DNA of 64,000 bases, taken from the NCBI GenBank assembly GCA_029204225.1, contig CM055094.1, positions 28,260,107 through 28,324,106 on the forward strand. The letters run 5' to 3'. The notes under the pieces were generated by a model. It saw only the letters and a program-made list of their open reading frames with translations, made no database searches and was not told where the DNA came from. Position numbers and translations under genes: made by a program. The stretch is from Diphasiastrum complanatum (lineage: Eukaryota > Streptophyta > Lycopodiopsida > Lycopodiales > Lycopodiaceae). Of this stretch, positions 21,953-30,666 are shown in pieces (position 1 is the first letter of the stretch; each line of letters opens with the position of its first letter).

Positions 21953-23455
21953 TCAGAACAAGACAAATACATATGCAGCCTGTAAATCATCAAACCAAGA
22001 AGGAATTGAAGCAACAATACTATGTAACAGTGCAGGAAGACGAGATAAAGCATCAGCTGCCGTGTTTGCCTTGCCTGGACGATACAAAATATCAAAATGA
22101 AAAGGCTGTAAAAATTGTAACCAACGATACTGACGATCACTAAGATCATGTTGAGAAAAAAGATAACGGAGATAACAGAGCTGAACCTCATCACATTCAA
22201 CTTTAGACATACGATATGAAGCACGAGAGGGTGCGGTAGCACCAGGAATAAGATCAATATGGTGGGTGACATCTCGTAATGGTGGCAAAGATGTAGGTTT
22301 TGAAAAGACAACAGAATACCGATGCAATAAGTCAGAAATCACCTGAGGAAGACGACCGCAATCACGGGCTAGATGATCTGGACTCTTACAGCGATAACAG
22401 AGGCGCTTCTGCTGAATCTCGGCAAACTCTGCGGTTGAATAACGTCGAACAAAGGCAGGACGGGGTGTAGGAGGGCGAGGAGGAACGGTAGTAGAAGAAG
22501 CCAAAGTAGGAGAAGCAGTGGAATGAGAGGGAGAATACCAGAAGAAGTGGATAACTCAGGATACTTATGCTGCAAGGTAGTAGCCAAGGAGATAGCATCT
22601 GAGAGAGTAGGAGGCCGAAAAGATGAGACATCATATCGTAAGGAGCCTCTAAGACCGGCAATAAAACGTGAAATAAGCTTTGTAGGATGAAGATCAGTAA
22701 AAAGGTAGGAAAGCTCAGTAAACTGATCAATATAAGCAGTCAAATCACTAGTATGGCGAAGGCTACGAAACATATCACGTTGGCGAACCAACCATTGTGG
22801 GTCAATCATAGCCATACGAAGATCATGACGAAAAGTAGGCCATATATGTAACCCCTCACGAGTAGGCTCAGAGCGATAGACACGCCACCAAGTCTGAGCT
22901 CGACCATCTAAATGTAATGCAGCCAACTGCACTTTTTGGGTGTCAGTCTTGGGATACATAAGAAAATAGGTCTCCAATTCAGAGAACCAATTTTCCAAGA
23001 TATTCCCGTCAAACGAACCAGAACAAGTAGTAAGCTGGATGCGATCACGAAAATCACGAGCAAAATGGGGCTCATGATTACCTAAAAAAGTAGGGGAAGG
23101 AAATCCTGGTGGTGTGGAGGGAAATCTTGGTGGTGTGGAGGGAAATCTAGGTGGTGACCCGAAAGGAGACCCATAAGGACTAGCACTATATGAAGGGAGA
23201 ACAAACTTCTACCAAAAGCACCTCCTGAAGATGGAGATGGAGCAGGAGCAGGTGTACTCAATATAGGAAATAAAGGTGCTTTACCAGGACGATGAAGAAT
23301 ATCTGGGGGGTGGTACCCCCTCGTGGTAGGATAGTCTCAAGGCTAGAAAGAACACGATCAATACGACTCTCAAGATGATCCATGCAGGCATCAATATGTG
23401 TAAAACGATCATCTTAAGAGCTCTGCGGTGGGTCTTCTGATGAAGAAGTCGCCAT
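21953..23455 (-). pseudogene. Chromovirus gag, knuckle, RT and RNase H remnants
   Basis: Gag begins at ATG 23455 (MATSSSEDPPQSS) and meets an early TAA. The conserved gag core is open at 22998-22369 (WFSELETYF, LDGRAQTWWR, TAYIDQFTELSYLF, FIAGLRGSLRYDV). A second frame (22504-21953) has CYRCKSPDHLARDC, then directly the RT N-terminus (DLLHRYSVVFSKPTSLPP, HHIDLIPGA), then the RNase H end (QFLQPFHFDILYRPGKAN, ADALSRLP). Protease, the RT catalytic core and most of RNase H are deleted without breaking the frame. The resulting 183-codon ORF is a deletion product with no plausible enzymatic activity. Confidence 0.85.
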
Positions 23456-23852
23456 AGGGACTAAGGAAGAGACAAAAACCTGAGGGAGGGGACGTTTGTC
23501 GTCACCCCAACTTAGTCTAACTTCCAAAATCACCAAAAATGGCACAGAAACAGCCAATCAAGATGGATAATAATCAGAATATAAGGGGCTGAGAAAGTAG
23601 AATAATGGACAGCGAATATGCAAGGCCAATAAGGAGAAAGGTTCTAACAAAATGAAAAAAGGGAGGAGGAGGGTGTGAGACAGCAAAATGACAAATATGA
23701 GAGGGAAATAGGGGGCTGGAAAAGAGCAATATGTGAGCAAAAAGACAGCAAGTAGGTGCAAATGGGCACAAGCAATACCTGGGTGGGTGTTGATCTGTCG
23801 TCCAATCAGTAGTGCCAACAAAGAGAGGTAAAAGCTGAAGATAGATGTGCCA

Positions 23853-24128
23853 CATAAACTAAATAAAGGAATACAATCCTGCCCTACATATACCCTCTCC
23901 CTGAATCAAATAGAGGATTCAAAAAAGGGAGGGAAAAGGATTTGGAGGGAAAATAGTGCGCCCTCCCAATAGGAGGACCCCCACTCCAAATCAACGTGAC
24001 CAAGTCCTAAAAATATAACCAAATAGGGCCCAAGGCCAGTATATGAATAAAAAGGGCCCTTAGGCCTGCTTATGCATAATAACGAATAAAAGAATGGATG
24101 CGGCGAATGTAATGAGCCAAATCCGTAA
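23853..24128 (-). repeat. Chromovirus 5' LTR, U5 missing
   Basis: 276 bp nearly identical to the outer part of 19901-20283. Only ~110 bp at the internal edge are absent, consistent with a deletion that also removed the primer-binding site. Confidence 0.8.
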
Positions 24129-24245
24129 CTTAAATGGTCATTGATAATGGAGATTTCTATCTTACTTTGCCTAATTTGGTGAAGATTTTTCTAAAAAATG
24201 CTAGCTGATTATGCGGCCATTGTACCATTATGACGTTCTGCGTAC
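24129..24245 (+). repeat. Remainder of the right LTR of the old element
   Basis: GATTTCTATCTTACTTTGCC and TAATTTGGTGAAG at 24150-24185 continue the LTR of the 15867-19900 element, matching 16240-16280. This proves the chromovirus was inserted into it. After about 24205 the sequence passes to the copia element. Confidence 0.6.
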
Positions 24246-24947
24246 ATGACCTTAATTGAGACAACCCCCTACACACCTCAACAAAATGGTGTTGCCGAAA
24301 GAAAGAATCGCACTATCATGGAGATGGCTCGATGCATGCTCAAGGCAAAGGGCCTTCCTCACAAGTTTTGGGCTGAAGTGGTTATAACGACGAGTTACAT
24401 TAGTAATCGATGTCCTACTAAAGCCTTGAAGGTATTAACTCCTTATGAAGTTTGGTATGGTAAGAAGCCGACTGTTTCTCACTTACGCATCTTTGGTCAC
24501 ACGACTTATGCTTTCATTCCCGATAAGCTAAGAACCGAGCTTGATGATAAAGGAGCTAAATGCATATTTGTTGGCTATAGTGGTGAAAGCAAGGGCTATA
24601 GGTTGTTCAATATGGATACTAATAAAATCATAGTGAGTCGTGATGTTCTTTTTGATGAAAAGACCTCCTATGATGTTGCGGCCACTCACGTCATGAAAGG
24701 GGACTTCCCCCATGATGCATATCTTGAAATATTTCCAGATTTGGTTTTACCATCTAATCATGAAGATAAGGGACTGCCATCAACTTCTAGTGGACAGCCC
24801 ACTACTTCTTCAATTTTGCAGCCCATAGTTCATCAAGAAGAACCTATTTGTGGTGAACAGCAGCCTGTTGAAGACATTGGACAACAAGGTCCAAGTTCGG
24901 AACACTTTGGACAACAAAGTGTTGACAAAAGCAAGGCTGTTGGATAG
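24246..24947 (+). pseudogene. Copia integrase C-terminal half
   Basis: 233 codons in one open frame. The start is the end of the catalytic core (TPYTPQQNGVAERKNRTIMEM, with the catalytic E just before the KN), then KFWAEVVITTSYISNRCPTKAL, TPYEVWYGKKPTVSHLRIFG, CIFVGYSGESKGYRLFN and VSRDVLFDE. A Gln/Pro-rich linker follows (QPIVHQEEPICGEQQPVED). The core N-terminus is missing. A stop at 24947 separates it from RT remnants at 25068. Confidence 0.88.
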
Positions 24948-25067
24948 TCCAAACTAGTCCCTAAATGGTTGTTGCAGACTTTGTAGCTCTGATTTCTATT
25001 GAGAATGGTGCAGTAGAACCTTTTTTTTTATGAACAGGCCAGAGGAGTAAAATGTTGGGAGGATGCG

Positions 25068-26084
25068 ATGCAAGAAGAGTACAACTCACTCACGAAGAAC
25101 CACAGTTGGGTTCTTGTTGATCTTCCACATGGGGCTGGAATCTTCATCTCTCAACGACGATACATTGAGCAGATGTTGAAACAATCTTCTTTTTTCAAGT
25201 CACCGCAAGTTGATGCATATGATGGATGCATTAGTGAAAAGTTTCATGCGAAACCTTTTCAATTTGATGTTTTAGCAAAGGCTGAAAAATTCAAGCACTC
25301 TTTGGAACCTTTTTGTACTAATCGAGGAGGGAGTCAACATGTGTCAAATAGTACTTTTGTTCAAAGTGTTAAGAGTGAGCATTTGTTTGGAGAAAATTTT
25401 TCATTATTTGAAGAATATTCTCTGTCATCCCATGCCTCTTCGAGGGACAGCTTTGATGACGCCATCGTTGATGCATCTCTTGATAGTTTGCCAAATTTTT
25501 ATGATGAAAACGTTGGACAGCAGGTTCAGTCATCTTCTTTTGGTCATTTACAGCCCATTTTACATCATGAGGTGTCCATTATGCTTCAGGAACAGCCTGT
25601 GGAAGATTATGGACAACATGGTCCATGTTGGGAACACTTTGGGGAGCAAAGTGTTGAACAACCCATAACAATTCCTTGTCAGCTATTGAAGACTTTGCAG
25701 GACAACAAAGAAATGTCTTACTATGAAGGGAAGGCACGTGCCTCTTTAAAATCAGTACCTTTTGCTGATTTTTTTGGTTCTACACTTACTCTTCATCATG
25801 ATGTTGGTACATTGCCTATTCTATGTGAGCAAGTCATTGATGGTAAGGTTTGGGAGGATGTGATGTCAAAAGAGTTTGGTACTCTTTTTTACTGTCCTGA
25901 TGGTAAGAAGTTTTTTCGAATGATGTGGGAGCCTATAATGGATTACAAGTCCATGTTTCGACTTATTGTCGAGTTTATGTTGGTTCCCTACTTTGGATGG
26001 AGCATGCAAATCCTCACCCTTCGACTTGATGCTTCATTATTACGCATTCTTTTCCTTTTATATATTGGACATGATTGGGGATGA
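25068..26084 (+). pseudogene. Copia RT-derived composite ORF
   Basis: A 338-codon open frame. It begins with the RT lead-in (MQEEYNSLTKNHSWVLVDLP), then jumps directly to a much later RT segment (GIFISQRRYIEQMLKQ), deleting the YVDD core in frame. The remaining ~290 residues resemble no copia domain that I recognise. They include a second copy of the integrase-RT linker (QPILHHEVSIMLQEQPVEDYGQHGP, near residues 165-195), matching 24820-24920, which shows internal duplication. The long open frame in such a rearranged element is odd. There is no evidence that it is translated. Confidence 0.6.
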
Positions 26085-26202
26085 GATTTCGACTACTTCG
26101 GTGCGAAGTTTATTTGGCGACATGAAGTTCGGACAACAAGTTGCATTTTTCTCTTTCGTGAAGTTACTTCATGTTATGTTATGCATTTCCATTTAAGGAG
26201 GG

Positions 26203-26730
26203 TGTTGGAATGTAAATGGAATTGCTTAAATTACCATAGGTTACTTTGACCCAAAAGGTCGAGAGTTGTGTAACCATGGTCATTTATTATATTAGGCCTA
26301 CTAAACTTAGAGTTAGCTAAGTTAGTATGAAATTAACTTGGCAGGGACTCATGGGTCCACTAAGCCTAATTGTGACATTAAGTACCCCAACTTGACATAT
26401 TGGAGGTACCTTATTCTTTCTATGTAACTTATAGAAAGTTGGATAGTCAATAGTCAAGTAGTTGGACAGCCAATAGTCATGAAGTTAGATAGTCATCTTG
26501 GACTATATATATGTGTGCATCCCATTTGCATGAGACACTTTTGTAAGCAATACTGACTATTCTCCTTGGCTGTCCACGAGTTTCTACAAGAAGGTTTCTA
26601 GCCATCTCTCTGATTGATTGTATGTAGGGGCCAAGTGTAGGTAGATCAATGGAGCCTACCACTGTGATAAGCCACTTAAGAAGGTGGTGAATACTCCCCA
26701 ATTCATGAGTCTAGTGTTCTATGATAAAAT
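26203..26730 (+). repeat. Copia 3' LTR
   Basis: Begins TGTTGGAATGTAAATGG directly after the purine tract and contains CTATATATATGTG at about 26503 as a probable TATA box. The end is not fixed, since no second copy was found; a CA near 26705 is possible. Confidence 0.55.
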
Positions 26731-26740
26731 TTTACAACAA

Positions 26741-27029
26741 AATGAATCCCAATCAATGCTAAAAAGTGATGGAGAATGCACATTTGATTGATCTAGATCC
26801 AAACTATGAGCTAGAATCAAGACTAGTTACCAAAACTAGCTTATCTTGGCATTTAACTCCACTTTAGGTACATAGATTTGAGTAAACACTCCATAGAAAG
26901 GTGCAGCAAGCTTCCTAGACCTATAATCAACTTCAGTACCTTCCAATCAATGCAATAAATGCCTAAGATAACTCACATATAGTAGTATTATCTCGCCACA
27001 CAAAGACAATGTGAATGAAAAAGTCTTGA
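26741..27029. other. Unassigned AT-rich sequence
   Basis: No gene or repeat recognised. Phrases such as CAATCAATGCAATAAATGCC are not repeated elsewhere that I could see. Confidence 0.4.
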
Positions 27030-27412
27030 TTTTTTCATCATTAATCAACAAGATTTACATTGATATATATACATATCCTTCTCGGATCTAGGGTTTAGGT
27101 TTACCCTTCAACCATATGTGACCTAACCCTAGAATCATAACCCTAATATGGCCCCTTAGCCCTAACCTCATGAGAGTGAGATCCCTCGACACTGTAGAAA
27201 TTGCTATTTTTGGCCCTATATTCTCGCCAAGGCTAAAATGGCCTTTTGTTCTCACATGAAATGATGCTATAAGACCTTAAATGAGGAATATGAACATTGT
27301 GAACTTTTTTTAAGCATCTATCCACGTGGCCAATGCCACATCATCGCATGCAAGTTGAATTACAACAAACTAGTGAAGGTAGAATTGTGAAATTTTAACA
27401 CTCCTCACAATT
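27030..27412 (-). repeat. LTR-like repeat, copy 1 (empty-site paralogue)
   Basis: A segment ending, on the minus strand, with TGTTAAAATTTCACAATTC, like an LTR start. The part 27237-27390 (TTTTGTTCTCACATGAAATG, AATATGAACATTGTGAAC, ATCTATCCACGTGGCCAATG) recurs at 28572-28621 plus 29368-29470, where a 746-bp element interrupts it. The related LTR-like block at 40340-40708 shares CTAGAATTGTGAA.TTTTTAAC, so this is a dispersed family. Confidence 0.6.
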
Positions 27413-27913
27413 TAGCTTGATGAGACTATCTTGGATTAGTAATGAATACATAAATAAAAACAACATAATTTTCAGAGTCTTACTGTGTGAAGTGAGTATA
27501 ATCACTCATCATCATAATAATATGATTTGAGCTCCAAGTTCTTAAATGTAGTGAGAGCTCAACAAAGATTGTCTTCAAGATCCAAGCTTTGTCTTCGATA
27601 GGTTGTTGAATGAACATCTTGGGCTGCAAAGTGAGAGTCTCCTCAAAATAATCATGAAAAACAGTAGCTTGCCACAAGATCCAACTTTGGTGTGAAGCAC
27701 ATACAACCAAGTTTGAAATGTCACCATCTTGACTTCATCAAACAAAACAATGCACTCCAAATTGTCATCCTTCCAATGAAGGTCTTCATTCCTTGGAAAT
27801 TCAAGAGTGAATAGGTCACAAGATGAGGCCTTGGAATCTTTCTTTGAAATTCCAATCAAAGTAGTAAGGAGCACTATGTCATCATCATAAGATATAAGAT
27901 GCAAAACAATGTC

Positions 27914-28549
27914 CATAGATGCCCAGAAACGCGTTTTTGGGAGGACGCGTTTCTGAAACCGCATTTCTGAGAAACGCATTTCTAAACCCAGAATCGTTAA
28001 AAAAAAAAATTCGGAAAAATAGCTTATGGCTGAAATTTCTTTAGGGGATCAATGGTCAAACCAGCGTTTTGCCTCTCAGAAGTGCAGTAGATGGGGCACA
28101 AACAGATTTTTTTTTTCAATAGCTATTTGGTTGTTATTTGCTCTGATTTTCAATAAATGCTCAGGGTACCGCCCCCCGAGAAACAAGGGGTATGGGGGGC
28201 GATAGCCCCCCAGTGGGGGGTTTGGGGGGCAACTTACTGGGACCATCTGTGATTGTAACGAACAGGCTAGAGGTTAGTTATGAATTTTTATCCTTGACAG
28301 AACCCAACATGGATTAATGCACCTGAACTGGACCATCCTGCACCCGAAACAGTCGCCAACTACAAAGTAATTATGCTCTTAATTAGAGCTTTCATCTGAT
28401 ACCCATACATATTGCCCAAAAAAAACCAAAAAAAAAAAAATTTTAAAAAAACGTTTATAGAATTTTTTTTAAATTTTCAGAAACGCGTCTCTGAACTGCG
28501 TTTCTGAACGCGATTCTGAAACGCGTTTCAGAAACGCTGGGCATCTATG
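27914..28549. mobile_element. Small palindromic-ended DNA element (AAACGCGTTT family)
   Basis: About 636 bp with inverted ends: CATAGATGCCCAG at 27914 and CTGGGCATCTATG ending at 28549. Inside each end are stacked AAACGCGTTTC-type palindromes (27924-27990 and 28482-28535). The interior has AT-rich runs and a GGGG-rich patch (28168-28235), no coding capacity. No convincing target duplication was found. A TA/TA flank is possible if the TIR starts at GATGCCCAG. Confidence 0.55.
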
Positions 28550-28621
28550 GTTCATACTAGCATCATCAAGGTGAAAATGGTCTTTTGTTCTCACATGAAA
28601 TGATGCTTCAAGACCTCAAAC

Positions 28622-28813
28622 CAGTGTTGTGTCGAACCACGGTTCGTTCAAAGAACCGCGGTTCGAACCGCCGGTTCAAATCGGCCCGGTTTGAATCGTT
28701 TTTTTGGGTTCAAACTGGGAAAAAAAATTAAATTTTTTTTTGAAGAAAAACGGTTTGAACCCGTTTTTTTTTTTTTTTAATTTTCAAAAACGGTTCGAAC
28801 CGTTTTGTTTTGG

Positions 28814-28897
<84 letters not shown>

Positions 28898-29367
28898 CAG
28901 GGTTTTCTTGAGTGTTTCATTGTAAATTGTAATATATATGGTGTCCCGTGTGACATTAATAATTTGAGTGACAAGTAACAATGATCAATCTTTCTACTCA
29001 TGTATGGAAGTGGTAGTTACTAGCTAATGTCACAAATGATATCAAATAGATCATAGCTAAAACTGCGAGCAACAGATGGATCAAGAACCTTAAATCACAG
29101 GTGACATGTCTTGTTAGGTAACAAGACTCAGGAGTTGCACGTCTGGAATCTGGATTCAAATTTCACTATCGATTAATCACGAATTATAATGTACATGTTA
29201 CCCATTAACACCAAGAAAGCACTTCTTTATGACATAATCAAAGGGTAGAAACTAAGGGAGGGGGGGGAACCCTAAAACCGATTCGTCGGTCTGAACCTGG
29301 AGAGTCAATTCTTTCCTGATTTAAACACGGTTCGAAAAGGCGATTCAAAAGGTACCATTAAACATTG
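28622..29367. mobile_element. Non-autonomous hAT-type element with 8-bp target duplication
   Basis: The 746-bp element starts CAGTGTTG and ends AACATTG, with short imperfect terminal repeats. It is flanked by perfect 8-bp duplications CCTCAAAC at 28614-28621 and 29368-29375. The flanks joined together match the uninterrupted paralogue at 27250-27300. Subterminal regions carry GGTTCGAACC palindromes (28660, 28792) and related GGTTCG/CGAACC motifs. An interior (GA)n of 78 bp lies at 28817-28894. An 8-bp duplication with a CAGTG start is diagnostic of hAT. It encodes no protein and would depend on a hAT transposase elsewhere. Confidence 0.82.
28817..28894. repeat. (GA)n microsatellite
   Basis: A 78-bp uninterrupted GA run inside the hAT-type element. 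Confidence 0.95.
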
Positions 29368-29768
29368 CCTCAAACGAAGAATATGAACATTGTGAACTTT
29401 GTCTAAGCATCTATCCACGTGGCCAATGCCACATCATCGCGTACAAGTGGAATTACAACAAACTAGTCAAGCTAGTTTATTTTTTTTTCCTTTGCTAAAT
29501 AACTACGATTTTTTTTTTTTGGCCATGTTTTGGAACGGAAATGTGTTCTCTTCTGAAACAGGCAACTATGGTTAGAGTCTACTGTGAAGAGATACCTCTC
29601 ACCCATTTGAATTTATGGGATTGACCAAAACTGAGAGGTGAGTCATCAACTCCTTGTCTCAGATGTGTAGCTGCAAATCAGCTATGTTTATAATGTGTCA
29701 TGAAGTTTTTGCTTGTCTGACAGAAGTCATATGCCTTGACGATTTTTTCAAAGGTGGTCGTGTAACCC

Positions 29769-30155
29769 TTGTGTTATATTCTGGTCTTCTGCGTTATAAC
29801 TTATATCATAAATGAGCATCATCATGAGTCTGTTATGCTTCAATTAAATGGACATGAGATAAGAGGGGCTGTAGGCCTACAGAAATATGAGTCAGCAGCA
29901 GAAATGAGAAAATTAAATTCTGCACTTATACCAGAGGCAAAAGCTGAAAATGTAAATCAAGGAAGCTTGCAGTTCATGGCAGATCAGAATATTCCCATGG
30001 AACCAAAATGCATCTTAATGATATACCCTTACCAGAGAATTAATCTGTTGAAGGCCAATGATGAGTCATCTCTTCATAGAAAATGCATCGAGATATACAT
30101 TGTTGAATTATCATGTTCAGGCTCTGAAATTGAATCTAGTATTTTGAAGTCGTGA
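29769..30155 (+). CDS. Unrecognised ORF in the last large GCN1 intron
   Basis: 128 codons, open and with ordinary amino-acid composition after residue 15 (LNGHEIRGAVGLQKYES, AEMRKLNSALIPEAKAEN). It lies 150 bp upstream of the GCN1 exon at 30305. I do not recognise a family. It has no splice partner visible. It could be an exon of an unrelated captured gene or chance coding-like sequence. Confidence 0.25.
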   Translation: MCYILVFCVITYIINEHHHESVMLQLNGHEIRGAVGLQKYESAAEMRKLNSALIPEAKAENVNQGSLQFMADQNIPMEPKCILMIYPYQRINLLKANDESSLHRKCIEIYIVELSCSGSEIESSILKS

Positions 30156-30304
30156 GCAAAATTTGCCAAGATGCTAATTTTTTGGTCTTCCTTTGAGTGT
30201 GTCCAGAAGTTTCAATCTCAAATATCAATACTTCCAGATCTGAAAGTGCTCCTTTCAAGCTAGTTTATTAGAAATTTGATTTCCAGGTTTTTTGCATTTT
30301 TCAG

Positions 30305-30666
30305 GGGCAGAAAATGTGCAGGCAGCACAGAAATTCATTACAGGGCTTGATGCAAGACGCATTGCCAAGCAATCAGAATTAAGGTAACCTTTTCTAGTGA
30401 TGCAGAATCAACCACTCTGTCAATTAGTTTTTTTTTCACAAGTAAAAACCTTCCAGTTAGCTGGACAAGTAAGTCCAATCTGTTCCGATCCTTTATTAAC
30501 ATTTTGTTTTTTTCAATGATGAGATCAATTATCATTTATCAATGTTTTCAAGTATCGTGAAGGAAATTCTTTCATTTACGTTATAGCAGATGTCATATAT
30601 TTTGTCCTTTTACCCTGTGAGAACAGTGATCCCAGTGAAGACAGCGAAGGAGATGCTCCAGGGTGA
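30305..30666 (+). CDS. GCN1: GCN1/ILITYHIA, last two exons
   Basis: Exon 30305-30383 (TTTTTCAG before, GTAACC after) encodes GAENVQAAQKFITGLDARRIAKQSEL, the near-invariant end of plant GCN1. Its first codon is completed by the single G left from the exon ending at 15681, so the phase agrees across a 14.6-kb intron. Exon 30627-30666 follows GAACAG and encodes SDPSEDSEGDAPG and a TGA. The acidic Ser/Asp/Glu tail is typical of the family. That these exons stay in phase with 15549-15681 supports one gene interrupted by insertions rather than two fragments. Confidence 0.88.

Larger units (their letters stand above)
19901..24128 (-). mobile_element. Ty3/gypsy chromovirus, internally deleted, nested in an LTR
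   Basis: The minus-strand element has related LTRs at 19901-20283 and 23853-24128. A purine tract GCAGGGGAGAC (minus strand, 20294-20284) abuts the 3' LTR. Flanks CTTCA (left) and CTTAA (right) may be a degenerate 5-bp target duplication. Sense order is gag, CCHC knuckle joined to RT and RNase H remnants, integrase, then a chromodomain-like end (GRPLEEATWEPID, near 20600). Chromodomain integrases of this clade steer insertion to heterochromatin. The 5' LTR lacks the U5 part present in the 3' LTR, so it also lacks a recognisable primer site. Insertion split the right LTR of the older element at 15867-19900. Confidence 0.85.
24210..26740 (+). mobile_element. Ty1/copia element, 5'-truncated and rearranged
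   Basis: The plus strand holds the end of a copia integrase, an ORF with two joined pieces of RT, a purine tract (TTTAAGGAGGG at 26193-26203) and a 3' LTR beginning TGTTGGAATG. Gag, protease, the integrase core N-terminus and most of RT/RNase H are missing, and no 5' LTR is seen. Orientation is the same as the GCN1 gene that contains it. Confidence 0.8.

Noticed and set aside
25068-26084. An intact host gene
   Set aside because: Begins with copia RT motifs and carries a duplicated copia linker; the unknown part is best seen as element sequence.
28660-28669. A tRNA gene around the GGTTCGAACC box-B-like motif
   Set aside because: No box A at proper distance and no cloverleaf; the motif is repeated and palindromic.
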